From: Lachnospiraceae bacterium
GTDB taxonomy: Bacteria > Bacillota > Clostridia > Lachnospirales > Lachnospiraceae
Assembly (NCBI GenBank): GCA_910575005.1
Contig: CAJTCL010000007.1
Coordinates: 1-64,000, forward strand
DNA length: 64,000 bases
Reading direction: 5' to 3'
Shown here: in pieces, positions 44,784 through 54,097 of the stretch
How positions within the stretch are numbered: position 1 is the stretch's first letter
Layout of the letters: every line of letters begins with the position of its first letter
Notes under the pieces: generated by a model
What the model was told of the DNA's origin: nothing
Database searches by the model: none
What the model saw: only the letters and a program-made list of their open reading frames with translations
Made by a program: the position numbers and the translations under genes

Positions 44784-45398
44784 TTACAATTCTATATTCA
44801 TTGCCAACATTCGACTAAAGGAATATCCCAGAAATCTCAAAAAGGAAAATCTATGCCATCTTGCCTTTTTTCGTATCTGAATCCTCCTTAATATCTCGTC
44901 CCATTTCTTGATGCATTGTGGTTCCTTTTCATATTCACAGATATCAGTGTCAATACAATTCAAAAGCTCATACATATTTTGATATTTCAAATTAGAAGTT
45001 TGAGGAAGCTCTTCTCCTCGATAAAAACAGAAAAACAATCTCTGCTCGTCTGGTTCCAGACAACTTGCCATCACTTCCTCCTCTTCTGCAATCTCCTTCT
45101 CAATTAACCAGGCAATAGTGGCTTCTGTCCTATGAAGCTTTAAAAATTCCAGACAGCGATATCTTGCCACAGAACCAATCCAATTTTCAAATTCATTCTT
45201 CTCATCAAAACTATCTATATGATCCCAAATGGTTTGTATGATATCAACAAGGCAGTCCTGCTGTAAATGCGGCAGTGTAAACAAATGCTTGCGGATTATG
45301 GAAAGCAGTCGCTCTCCATGTTCTGCAAGTAATACCTGTAATGCTTTCTCATGGTGCAGCCGCAGCTGCATGACCAGATTTTCTTTTCGGATCGTCAT
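44784..45398 (-). CDS. Sigma-70 region 2-like protein
   Basis: The 204-residue protein has an ECF sigma-like N-terminal half (LQQDCLVDIIQTIWDHIDSF, NEFENWIGSVARYRCLEFLK, the -10 recognition helices). The expected region 4 is poorly matched: CLEPDEQRLFFCFYRGEELP aligns with its first helix but no clear helix-turn-helix follows. The tail (about residues 150-204) is basic and may be amphipathic. It may be a diverged sigma factor or a sigma fused to a sensor-like tail. Start ATG 45398 follows GGGCGGGG. The nucleotidyltransferase gene follows after 59 bases. Confidence 0.65.
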   Translation of the reverse strand: MTIRKENLVMQLRLHHEKALQVLLAEHGERLLSIIRKHLFTLPHLQQDCLVDIIQTIWDHIDSFDEKNEFENWIGSVARYRCLEFLKLHRTEATIAWLIEKEIAEEEEVMASCLEPDEQRLFFCFYRGEELPQTSNLKYQNMYELLNCIDTDICEYEKEPQCIKKWDEILRRIQIRKKARWHRFSFLRFLGYSFSRMLAMNIEL

Positions 45399-45679
45399 AG
45401 TAACCCCGCCCTTCTTTCTATCTGCTGGTATCATCTAGCAAAAGCTTTCTTATACTATAACAGATAAGTCTTATTTGTATCTTACAAAATTTCTTAAGTT
45501 TTTCTTATATTATAGAAATCTCCTATGGATTTCCTATCATATAAAAAATAACTATACGCACCTTTTGGAAAGTAAGCTGCTGCTTTACAGCTTGCTCGCG
45601 CGTTGATTCTCACTCTGCGAGATTCTTTCTTTAAATATTAGATGCATAAGAGGCACAAAATGTTGCATGTTAGCGCAAA

Positions 45680-46573
45680 TTAATTAGAATATTCTGATAA
45701 TCCTCTGGGACCGTCCAGCAAATCCCTTCCTATGTAGAGCACATTATCCTCCCGCACCTTCACACTCCACTTCACAAGAGAAATCGCACCACATTCCAGT
45801 TCGAGCGCTGTAATACATCTGGGATGTACACAACTGCCATCATTAAAATAATATCCTTCCCCCGGTTTTGGAAAAGAAGGTCTATGAGTATGTCCGGCGA
45901 CCAAAATTTTTCGATGTTTCTGCGCCCACTCTGCCAGCCTCTTTTCTGTCTTTTCTTTTCGCTGATAATTTTTGGCTGCGCTGGTGGGGTCATTACACCC
46001 CGCCAGCTCCAGAGGACGCCAGAGATAGCGAACTAAAAACCTTGTCAGTTTCCACAAAGTATCATTCCACAAATCCCCCTGATGTCCGTGTACCAAAAAC
46101 AACTCTATACCACTTCTTCTCTCCTGAAGACGAATTGCCTCCTGTACTTTCATATCTGGAAACAAACTCCTCATCTGTGTTTCTGTTTCACAATAATAAC
46201 TGTGGCAATGGGATTTAAAATATGTTTCACAGCCTTTCTTGCGATCATGGTTCCCATACAGCATATAGAGTCGTTCCTTTTTATAGAATTCTCCCATCAA
46301 CCAGAATTGATTACTGTGAATTCGCACAATTTCTTTGAGATCTCGGTTTTCCCAGAGCTCGTCTCCATCCCCCAGTTCAATGTAGGTAAAATTTCTGCGA
46401 TTATAATACTGTAGTGCTGCAAAAAATAGATTTTGATTAGACTGAAAATTATCTCCCCAGTTGCCAACTCCCCGATGACAGTCACTCATCAATACAATTC
46501 GGCTGCCTTTATCGAAAGTGATACACAGCGCATTCTCATACGCCTGATCTAATCTTTTTTCAGTACGGCTCAT
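45680..46573 (-). CDS. Metallophosphoesterase
   Basis: The 297-residue protein has calcineurin-like phosphoesterase motifs in order: VLMSDCHRGVGNWGDNF, YIELGDGDELWENRDL, YGNHDRKKG, FLVHGHQGDLWND and VAGHTHRPSFPKPG. All metal-binding residues are present. It should hydrolyse a phosphoester; the substrate is unknown. Its start overlaps the stop of the DUF4474 gene (ATGA), so the two are co-translated. The space 45399-45679 has no gene but contains GC-rich palindromic motifs. Confidence 0.9.
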   Translation of the reverse strand: MSRTEKRLDQAYENALCITFDKGSRIVLMSDCHRGVGNWGDNFQSNQNLFFAALQYYNRRNFTYIELGDGDELWENRDLKEIVRIHSNQFWLMGEFYKKERLYMLYGNHDRKKGCETYFKSHCHSYYCETETQMRSLFPDMKVQEAIRLQERRSGIELFLVHGHQGDLWNDTLWKLTRFLVRYLWRPLELAGCNDPTSAAKNYQRKEKTEKRLAEWAQKHRKILVAGHTHRPSFPKPGEGYYFNDGSCVHPRCITALELECGAISLVKWSVKVREDNVLYIGRDLLDGPRGLSEYSN

Positions 46574-47475
46574 TTTTTCTTTTTCTCCCAGGCAATTCTT
46601 CCTGTTTTTATAATTATGCCAAAAATCCTGGGGTATGCCTGCAACAGATAGTCCAATTTATCAATCGTTCTTGTAAAATCTTTCGTCACTCTGTGATAAA
46701 GCTTACAGTTGTGGGCATTCTGCCATTGAATCCAACGCCCAAAAATTTTCCCATATTTGGAAGGCTGTTTTGCTTTGGGCTGATAGAGGCGAAATGTGAT
46801 CTTTTTATACCAGATATGCAGATCCTCTGGCTGATAGCCTGCCCGATAGCACCCTTCCAGAAATGCCTCCAACATTTCGACATTTGGAAAGGTTACAGAA
46901 ACCTCTAACATCAACTCGCCCGGCCAGGAAAATTCCCCCAGGGCAAATCCAGTCAGCCACCAATGTTTTTTCTCTCGCCGAAACATTTGTTTCCCATTTT
47001 TATATAAAATCATGCCAATGGGAATCTCTTCCTCCTCAGAAATACACTGGTAAAATACATCCTCTGGAGCTTCTTCATGTCCCCGCTTTCTCTCCACATA
47101 AATGCCGACTTCTGCACCAGTAGTGACACCATACTGCCCCTTCCAAAATTCAATCATCCATCTGCAATGGTCATATTCAAAATAAATTGGCTCACAATGA
47201 AGGATCATATTCATAGTTGGGGCCATTTCATCATATATTTTTCCATAGCCAAAATTTCTTTGCCATGCGTTCTGTAAAGAATAGAAAATATCCTGTTTCA
47301 GATCATAGCCAAAGCCAAATGGTTCCAATGCCTGATTGAGATCCGATAGCTTTTCATGGTCACAACGTTCTCGCACCAGACATTTGGCTCGTTTATGACG
47401 CCGATAGCGAATGAAGCAGATAAAAATAAGCAGCAGGAGTACTGCTGCCACGATTCCCAAAATTACCCAATTCAC
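46570..47475 (-). CDS. DUF4474 domain membrane protein
   Basis: The 301-residue protein has one N-terminal membrane helix (VILGIVAAVLLLLIFICFIR) followed by a basic stretch, then a soluble domain with LEPFGFGYDLKQDIFYSLQN, AWQRNFGYGKIYDEMAP and WMIEFWKGQYGVTTGAEVGI, which is the DUF4474 pattern. The function is unknown. I place the start at GTG 47475 because GGAGAG lies eight bases upstream; longer frames lack a site. It is coupled to the metallophosphoesterase that follows. Confidence 0.78.
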   Translation of the reverse strand: MNWVILGIVAAVLLLLIFICFIRYRRHKRAKCLVRERCDHEKLSDLNQALEPFGFGYDLKQDIFYSLQNAWQRNFGYGKIYDEMAPTMNMILHCEPIYFEYDHCRWMIEFWKGQYGVTTGAEVGIYVERKRGHEEAPEDVFYQCISEEEEIPIGMILYKNGKQMFRREKKHWWLTGFALGEFSWPGELMLEVSVTFPNVEMLEAFLEGCYRAGYQPEDLHIWYKKITFRLYQPKAKQPSKYGKIFGRWIQWQNAHNCKLYHRVTKDFTRTIDKLDYLLQAYPRIFGIIIKTGRIAWEKKKK

Positions 47476-47643
47476 GTGCAAAACTCTCCAACTCCTTTCT
47501 GAAATATCTAGTACAGCAAATAATAAGTAACTTATTTTTGTTGTACTATGAAAGTCAATTGTAAGATACTTTGTACCTGACAATCGCTCTCATATTAATA
47601 TATTCAAAAAGGATTTAGAGAGTTCTAAATTGTATGGTTCTCT

Positions 47644-50025
47644 TTATACTTGAAACAATTCATTTGCATAGCGTACAGAACCCATCGCATCTTTAGAATA
47701 GAAATCAGCGCCAATCATATCGGCATATGTTTGTGTCAGCACCGCTCCACCTACCATCACTTTACAGTCTGGCAGCTCTTTTTTAAGCATCTGAATTGTG
47801 ATTTCCATATTTGCCACAGTGGTTGTCATCAAAGCGCTTAATCCCACTAATTTTACTTGATTCTGCCTTGCTGTCTCCACCACTGTTTCTGGTGGGACAT
47901 CTTTTCCTAAATCAATCACTTGAAATCCATAATTTTCCAGCAGTACCTTGACAATGTTTTTTCCAATATCATGGATATCGCCTTTTACTGTGGCAATGAC
48001 AATTGTTCCTTTGGAGGCAGATGTATCTCCTTTGGCCTGCAAATGTTCTTTGATCGCGTCAAACCCTGCCTTGGCCGCATCCGCGCTCATCAGAAGCTGT
48101 GGCAAAAATACCGTCTTCTTTTCAAAGCCTTGTCCCACTTTATCTAGAGCTGGGATCAATTCTTCATCAATCACTGCCAATGGTTCTTTTGTTTCCAACT
48201 CTTTTTTTGCCGCCTGATAGGAGCTTTCCGCCAACCCGCGCACCACTGCATCAAACAAACCAATCTCACCTGACTTGACTGCAGTCTTGGGCTGTTCTGT
48301 CTGCTGAGAATAAATATTGATATAATCTGTACACTGGCTGTCACTGCCATTTAAGGCACAATAAGCATGGTATGCCGCCATCATCGCCTCACTGTTGGGA
48401 TTGATGATTCCTGCACTCAATCCCTGTGCCAATGCCATCGTAAAAAATGCAGTATTGACGCGCTCCCGCTGTGGTAATCCAAAGGAAATATTAGACACAC
48501 CTAATGTAGTGTGTACCCCCAGTACATGCCGCACATGATAGAGCGCATCCAGGGTAATTTTAGCATTTTCCTGTCCAGTGCTTATTGTCATCGTCAAAGT
48601 ATCAATCAGTAGATCCTTTTTGGCAATGCCATATCTTGTCGCCTCTGCAATCATCTTTTCTGCAATTTTAATCCTGCCTTCTGCCGTATCTGGTATTCCA
48701 TGTTCATCCAATGTCAGACAAACCACCATCGCGCCATATTTAGCCGCCAATGGAAATACAGCATCCATTGATTCTTGTTTGCCATTGACAGAATTCAACA
48801 GCGGCTTGCCGTTATAAAGCCGCAATGCCACCTCCATTGCCGTAGAATCTGAGGTATCAATCTGCAATGGCAGATCGGTAATACCCTGCAGCCCTGTGAC
48901 CACAGAACGCATCATTTCTACTTCATCTATCTCCGGCAGACCGACATTGACATCCAAAATATGTGCGCCTTTATCCTGCTGTGTCAGCGCTTCTTTATAA
49001 ATATATTCCAGATCATTGTCCCTAAGTGCCTGTTTAAAGCGGGATTTTCCTGTGGGGTTAATCCGTTCACCAATGATCTTTGGACGCTGATTTAGCACCA
49101 CCGCATGGGTATAAGAAGACACCACAGAACGATTCTTATCTGTCAGTTCCATAGGCAAAATATTCTTGCATTGCTCCACCAAGGCATGGATATGTGCCGG
49201 GGTAGTTCCACAGCATCCACCCATCACAGATACTCCATCCTGGGCAATCTCTTCCATAATGCCAGCAAATTCTTGTGGACTTACCTGGAAACAAGTACGG
49301 CCGTCTACGACCACCGGAAGTCCGGCATTGGGATTTACCACAATCGGCAATGATGTAACTTCCCTAAGCCTTGGCAAGAAAGTTTTCATCACGTCCGGCC
49401 CAAATCCACAGTTTAAACCTAAGGCATCTACCTTAAGCCCCTCGAGCATAGCGACGGCAGCCTCCATATCTGCACCTGTCAGAAGTTTTCCACACTCGTC
49501 AAACACCATTGTCACCACAATTGGCAGACTGGTGTTTTCCTTGGCGGCAAGCACAGCAGCCTTGATTTCATAGGTATCATTCATCGTCTCAATCAGACAC
49601 AGATCTGCACCCGCCTGTTCTCCAGCGATACACATTGGCTTAAATGCTTCGTATGCCTCCTCAAACGGCAGTTCTCCCAATGGCTCCAACAGCTTTCCCA
49701 GAGAACCAATATCCAAAGCTATATATGCCTTCCGACCCGATTCTGCCACAGCTTGCTTTGCTACGGCGACCCCTTGAGTTGTCAATTCTTCGCAGGTATA
49801 ATCTGTCCCCTTTACCTTAAATGGATTGGCGCCAAATGTATTTGCTTTAATGATATCACAGCCAGCATCCAAATATTGTCTGTGGATATCTAAAATCACC
49901 TCTTTTTTGGTAACATTCCAGATTTCTGGCAATTCTCCAGACGCAAGTCCCTGCTGCTGGAGCATAGTACCCATCGCCCCATCAAAAAATAACAATTCTC
50001 TTCCTAATCGCTCTCGAAATCCCAT
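47644..50025 (-). CDS. metH: Cobalamin-dependent methionine synthase (without activation domain)
   Basis: The 793-residue enzyme has a homocysteine-binding module (FFDGAMGTMLQQQGL to the zinc Cys pair GGCCGTTPAHI), a methyltetrahydrofolate-binding module (IIGERINPTGKSRFKQAL, ILDVNVGLPEIDEVEMM) and a B12 module with cap (LLMSADAAKAGFDAIKEHL) and the cobalamin-binding GDIHDIGKNIVKVLLENYGF. The fourth, reactivation domain of long MetH proteins is missing and is supplied by the gene 3 bases upstream. It methylates homocysteine to methionine. The last gene of the metF-activation-metH operon. Confidence 0.95.
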   Translation of the reverse strand: MGFRERLGRELLFFDGAMGTMLQQQGLASGELPEIWNVTKKEVILDIHRQYLDAGCDIIKANTFGANPFKVKGTDYTCEELTTQGVAVAKQAVAESGRKAYIALDIGSLGKLLEPLGELPFEEAYEAFKPMCIAGEQAGADLCLIETMNDTYEIKAAVLAAKENTSLPIVVTMVFDECGKLLTGADMEAAVAMLEGLKVDALGLNCGFGPDVMKTFLPRLREVTSLPIVVNPNAGLPVVVDGRTCFQVSPQEFAGIMEEIAQDGVSVMGGCCGTTPAHIHALVEQCKNILPMELTDKNRSVVSSYTHAVVLNQRPKIIGERINPTGKSRFKQALRDNDLEYIYKEALTQQDKGAHILDVNVGLPEIDEVEMMRSVVTGLQGITDLPLQIDTSDSTAMEVALRLYNGKPLLNSVNGKQESMDAVFPLAAKYGAMVVCLTLDEHGIPDTAEGRIKIAEKMIAEATRYGIAKKDLLIDTLTMTISTGQENAKITLDALYHVRHVLGVHTTLGVSNISFGLPQRERVNTAFFTMALAQGLSAGIINPNSEAMMAAYHAYCALNGSDSQCTDYINIYSQQTEQPKTAVKSGEIGLFDAVVRGLAESSYQAAKKELETKEPLAVIDEELIPALDKVGQGFEKKTVFLPQLLMSADAAKAGFDAIKEHLQAKGDTSASKGTIVIATVKGDIHDIGKNIVKVLLENYGFQVIDLGKDVPPETVVETARQNQVKLVGLSALMTTTVANMEITIQMLKKELPDCKVMVGGAVLTQTYADMIGADFYSKDAMGSVRYANELFQV

Positions 50026-50028
50026 CTT

Positions 50029-50679
50029 TTACTCTCCTTCCTGCCGAAATTCACAATCTGTTTTCGCACAGAGGCTGCATTTTTTCATCTGGCAAGATTT
50101 CCATTCCTCTGTGGTAAGACCGATCACTGCTGTCACAGATTTTGAAGGCATCATCAGATTTCCCTCTGTCAAGGTCAATCCAATGCGCTTTTCGCATTCT
50201 AATATTTGAAATATATCTCTCTGATAATCCAGCGCAAAATCTCCATAACCAGGACTAAATCTTGGACGCAGATAATAGCCACGATTGTTCGCCTCTTGCC
50301 GAATGCTGTCTTCTATTTGATCTACATAACTTTCAATACCGGCTGCCCCTGCTGCTTGCACCATCGCCGCTTTCGCCATATTGGAAATGGAATATTTGCG
50401 AATCATTAAATCGGCGGCACGTCCAATCGTAGCCGCCAATAATACCGCACGCTCGCACCCCTTAAGATTTACTGCCAGATTGCGGCTATTAATCAAAAGT
50501 CCACCCAACTTGATCTGTGTACCTGACACTTCACAATCATATTCCCGATAAATACTTTTCGGACTGCTGGCAGCCTCAAGCTCTGTGGCAACCTCCTCCA
50601 ACATTTGGGATGTCTTAGCATCCAATTCCTGCCCGCGATACCCTAAATAACGCAATGTCTCTTTTCTATCTACTCTCAT
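50029..50679 (-). CDS. MetH reactivation-domain protein
   Basis: The 216-residue protein matches the activation domain of methionine synthase: RPRFSPGYGDFALDYQRDIF, where the SAM site lies, and LTEGNLMMPSKSVTAVIGLT. It binds SAM for reductive methylation of oxidised cobalamin. The C-terminus has a Cys cluster (CQMKKCSLCAKTDC) common in the stand-alone form. It is 3 bases upstream of metH, which lacks this domain, so the two form the complete enzyme in trans. Confidence 0.88.
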   Translation of the reverse strand: MRVDRKETLRYLGYRGQELDAKTSQMLEEVATELEAASSPKSIYREYDCEVSGTQIKLGGLLINSRNLAVNLKGCERAVLLAATIGRAADLMIRKYSISNMAKAAMVQAAGAAGIESYVDQIEDSIRQEANNRGYYLRPRFSPGYGDFALDYQRDIFQILECEKRIGLTLTEGNLMMPSKSVTAVIGLTTEEWKSCQMKKCSLCAKTDCEFRQEGE

Positions 50680-50720
50680 ACATTCTGCTCTCTTAGCTAG
50701 TTATCTATCGTTCATTGTAC

Positions 50721-51584
50721 TTAGCAAATCTCTGACAAATTTTTCAGGATAGCGCCTGCCACATCCGGCTTATTCATGGTATAAATATGCACATGATTGA
50801 CCCCATTGGCAATCAAATCTATAATCTGATCGGTAGCATAGGCGATTCCCGCCTGTTTTAAAGCCGCTGGATTCTGTGCAAACCGCTCCACGATAGCTCG
50901 AAAACGTTGTGGTAAAATACTTCCTGACAGAGAAGTAATACGCTTGATTTGTTTGGCATTCGTCACTGGCATAATCCCTGCAATCACTGGAACCTCAATA
51001 TTCTTTTTTAAAGCCCTATACAGAAAATTATATAAGATATTATTGTCAAAAAACATCTGCGTCGTTAAAAATTCACACCCTGCCTCTACTTTGCGTTTTA
51101 AATTATCAATATCCGCCTCTACGGATTCTGCTTCTGGATGTCCTTCTGGATAACATGCCCCACCAATACAGAAATCGCCATAGGCTTTGATTTCCTCCAT
51201 CAGTTCACTAGCATGATGATATTGATTGGGCAGGGGAAACTCTAAATCTTCTGGAATATCTCCCCTGAGTGCCAAAATATTTTCAATGTTTCTCTCTTTT
51301 AATTCTTCTAATACCTGATGAATTTTCTCTCTCCCTGAGGAAGCACAGGTCAAATGAGCCAATGCTGGCACACCATTTACATTTTGAACCTCATTAGCCA
51401 TATCTACTGTATGTTCACTGATGCCGCCGCTGGCCCCATAGGTAACACTGATAAAGGCTGGTCCAAGTTCTGCCATCTCATGTACAAGCTCATGTGCTTT
51501 CTTGAGTTCAGAACCTTTCTTGGGCGGAAACAACTCACAACTGATTGTTACTTCTTTTGTCTTTAATAATTCTGATATTTTCAT
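50721..51584 (-). CDS. metF: 5,10-methylenetetrahydrofolate reductase
   Basis: The 287-residue flavoprotein reduces methylene-THF to methyl-THF, the methyl donor for MetH. Motifs are CELFPPKKGSELKKAHELV, FISVTYGASGG, NILALRGDIPEDL, TTQMFFDN and AGIMPVTN. Start ATG 51584 follows GAGGGATTT; the longest frame adds 25 residues. It heads the methionine operon. No S-box or B12 riboswitch was recognised in the AT-rich upstream region. Confidence 0.95.
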   Translation of the reverse strand: MKISELLKTKEVTISCELFPPKKGSELKKAHELVHEMAELGPAFISVTYGASGGISEHTVDMANEVQNVNGVPALAHLTCASSGREKIHQVLEELKERNIENILALRGDIPEDLEFPLPNQYHHASELMEEIKAYGDFCIGGACYPEGHPEAESVEADIDNLKRKVEAGCEFLTTQMFFDNNILYNFLYRALKKNIEVPVIAGIMPVTNAKQIKRITSLSGSILPQRFRAIVERFAQNPAALKQAGIAYATDQIIDLIANGVNHVHIYTMNKPDVAGAILKNLSEIC

Positions 51585-51813
51585 AAATCCCTCTGTCTCT
51601 TTCTCTGATTGCAAATCTCGTTTCTTTACTTCATTTAAACTTTTTAATATCTTTATCATTATAATAATTCAACGTATAAAAGTCAAATTTAAAAATGTAA
51701 TGATGTATAGACCACACGAAAAAACAAATACTATTTGTGCAAATATTGATAATACAAGTCATGTTTAATCTTTGCCATTTGAAAAAAATTATTTCAGAGA
51801 AAAGAGGTATTTT

Positions 51814-52059
51814 ATGAATAGTGAAAATAAAAAAAATGAAAACCATCCAGTCCCAGATCTCACCGATAACTACGATTATCTGAAAGCAAGCTCTGTTATG
51901 GACTGTACAGGAGCTGTCCCGAGGCCACCACAGAACAGTGCTGAACTGGATTCCTATCTTGATGTCTATAATTTTCTTCCCCAGAGTGCCTTTGTGGAAC
52001 CCAGTCCCTTGGAGATTGATATGCTCAGTGGCGAAAAAACACAACACAAGACGAAATAG
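51814..52059 (+). CDS. Small acidic hypothetical protein
   Basis: The 81-residue protein starts after AAAGAGG. It is hydrophilic with VMDCTGAVPRPPQNSAELDS and YLDVYNFLPQSAFVEP; no family, membrane segment or signal is recognised. The ribosome site, single-gene setting and following terminator support a real gene. It is transcribed away from metF. Confidence 0.6.
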   Translation: MNSENKKNENHPVPDLTDNYDYLKASSVMDCTGAVPRPPQNSAELDSYLDVYNFLPQSAFVEPSPLEIDMLSGEKTQHKTK

Positions 52060-52132
52060 GAAATGGAACAAAGAATCCTGTTTTATAGGATTGTCCGCCG
52101 CAGGGCGATCATTGTTTTTTATCCGATAGGAT

Positions 52133-52182
52133 AAAAAAGGATGTCAAAGGCTTGTATTCTTTTGCCTTTGACATCCTTTTTT
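52133..52182. terminator. Bidirectional intrinsic terminator
   Basis: A perfect 19-bp stem (52133-52151 with 52164-52182), beginning with six A and ending with six T, has a 12-base loop. It lies between the convergent genes ending at 52059 (plus) and 52199 (minus) and would stop both. Confidence 0.92.
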
Positions 52183-52198
52183 CTGATTTAAAATCTTC

Positions 52199-52933
52199 CT
52201 AAATCGTATAATCAAACTGTGAGCCTACCCAGGATTCTTCTTTGGTCTGTACCATATCACTTCGTCCCATCGCCACAGTCTCATTAATCTTTTGCAGCAA
52301 TTCATCCCACGAAGAAGCTTCTACCATGACCTCTGAACCGGAATGCTTCTCTTTTATCTTTTCTTGCATCTCCTCCTTTTGTTCTTTCTTTTCCGCTTTC
52401 TTCTTTTCCTCTGCCTTCTGCTCACGCTTGTTCTGAATTCGGTCTCTCTGTGCAGCCAGAGATTTATCAACCACTGCAAAGAAGGATGCATTTCCATAGT
52501 CATCAAACTTCATACCGAAGGTTTTCACACTGTTGGCATTGCTGCCCAAGCTTGCTTTCATTTGCGCAAACTGTCCAGTTGCATTGTTTAATATACCCTC
52601 ATATTTCTTGCGGTATGCCTCATCCTCAGCCATCTTCTCAATCTTCTCTTCATCAATCAGAACCACCAATTTATTGCTGGCATACTTAGAGGCATTTGCC
52701 TCCGCCTCTGCCTTCTTGTCCGCACTGACCAGAATAAAGTCCATATTGCCATATTTCTTCCTCAGTTGGTCATAGTATTTCTGCGCCTTCTCACTTAACT
52801 GAGGATTTCCAATCTCTTTCTGTCCATAAGGTTTGTTCGTCTTTCCAGTGGATTTTGTCTTTTCGCTCGATGCACTCTGGGCTGCTGTTGTTGCCTGGGC
52901 CGCATATGCATTTCCAATTCCATTTGTATTCAT
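52199..52933 (-). CDS. DUF6033 family protein
   Basis: The 244-residue protein has a low-complexity Ala/Thr/Ser N-terminus, then QLSEKAQKYYDQLRKKYGNM and DFILVSADKKAEAEANASKY, a pattern I associate with DUF6033, and a highly charged Lys/Glu coiled stretch (about residues 165-195). The C-terminus has EASSWDELLQKINETVAMGR. The function is unknown; the layout resembles flagellar or surface-associated accessory proteins. The start follows AAGGAGGAG. A single gene between the terminator and the ATPase operon. Confidence 0.7.
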   Translation of the reverse strand: MNTNGIGNAYAAQATTAAQSASSEKTKSTGKTNKPYGQKEIGNPQLSEKAQKYYDQLRKKYGNMDFILVSADKKAEAEANASKYASNKLVVLIDEEKIEKMAEDEAYRKKYEGILNNATGQFAQMKASLGSNANSVKTFGMKFDDYGNASFFAVVDKSLAAQRDRIQNKREQKAEEKKKAEKKEQKEEMQEKIKEKHSGSEVMVEASSWDELLQKINETVAMGRSDMVQTKEESWVGSQFDYTI

Positions 52934-53029
52934 CTTGTCTCCTCCTTGACTCTAAAACAACATATCGTTCTATTACTTATATCGGTAGATTCTTGAAAAT
53001 GGTTATGGCTATTTCAAAATCTGCCCGTT

Positions 53030-54097
53030 TTAAAATACAGAAAATATGTCTTCCATCTCCTGATCACTGAGAATACAAAGATGTGCCAAACGGTTGCGGG
53101 CCTCCCGAAACATTTTCAACTTATGGTAATCTTCACTTGAGATATGAAGTTTTTCATTACAGGCCATAAAATACAAAGTTCCAACTTCCACCTCATCCGC
53201 CTCTGTAAATTCCTCGCCATATGCATAAGGGATTGGGAGCTGCCTTCCAATCTGCTCTTTGTACTTGTCAACAAAATGGCCCCGAAACTCCTCAATCAAG
53301 GGAAAAATAATCTTAATCTGTGCTTTCCAAATCTGTTTTTTCACTTCCTCCTCACGGAACTGATTCTCAAATGATTCCCCATTGCTGCGGCAGCCTTGCT
53401 CTGTAATTCTTTGCAATATGACATAAGGTTCGCTTAAAAATTCTCGGTATTTCCGAATACACTGGGCAGCCAGTTCCATATCCCTTCCGGCAACATTAGA
53501 CACCAATTCCACTAAATACTCTTTGGAAATCGCTGATTTTTTGATGGAGGAGGCAGCAAGCATATTGAAAACAATACTATCATAATGACTAATTTCTTTC
53601 TGAAAGGAAAGCATATGAACTCCTTTTTTTGCCGACAAAGCCATCTGCTCTCTCAATTCCAGAATAAAAATCCCCCCTGCTTTGCGCTCTTTTTTACAAG
53701 CTGCCGCATATGCTGAGACAAATTCTATCCAGGCACTGTAATTTTGCTTAGCCAAATCAGACACCCATACAATTCTGTGATTGAGCACAATGTCACCACA
53801 CTTAGCCAAAAAATCGGCATAACCAACCGCTGGACGGTATTCTGATTGTTTCTCTCTGTCGCAGAAAGCTTCAAACACACACTTCCCCGGCTCCTGTCCA
53901 GAATCCTGAAGAGATACCAGATTCCGATCAGAACTTCTCCTGCGGATTGCATCTTCCGTCAACTCCCTCATCGTATCATACCAGGGAATATCTCTGGGTA
54001 ATTCCACAGCCAGATGCTTTTCATTCAACACGGATTCCACAATCTTTCGGATAAATTGCACTGCATTTGTGACCTGCCCCCACCATATTTTATCCAT
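53030..54097 (-). CDS. Partner protein of the giant ATPase
   Basis: The 355-residue protein matches no family I know. It has IVWVSDLAKQNYSAWIEFVS and GGIFILELREQMALSAK, which resemble the core strands and a degenerate Walker B of a STAND/AAA ATPase, but no Walker A, so it may be an inactive NTPase-like module. The C-terminal 90 residues are helical and end in LKMFREARNRLAHLCILSDQ, similar to small helical effector or adaptor domains. Its ATG overlaps the stop of the giant gene by 8 bases, so synthesis is coupled. It probably binds or regulates the giant protein. Confidence 0.7.
   Translation of the reverse strand: MDKIWWGQVTNAVQFIRKIVESVLNEKHLAVELPRDIPWYDTMRELTEDAIRRRSSDRNLVSLQDSGQEPGKCVFEAFCDREKQSEYRPAVGYADFLAKCGDIVLNHRIVWVSDLAKQNYSAWIEFVSAYAAACKKERKAGGIFILELREQMALSAKKGVHMLSFQKEISHYDSIVFNMLAASSIKKSAISKEYLVELVSNVAGRDMELAAQCIRKYREFLSEPYVILQRITEQGCRSNGESFENQFREEEVKKQIWKAQIKIIFPLIEEFRGHFVDKYKEQIGRQLPIPYAYGEEFTEADEVEVGTLYFMACNEKLHISSEDYHKLKMFREARNRLAHLCILSDQEMEDIFSVF

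Noticed and set aside
51585-51813. SAM (S-box) or cobalamin riboswitch upstream of metF
   Set aside because: The AT-rich region shows none of the conserved S-box or B12-box sequence and no terminator hairpin.
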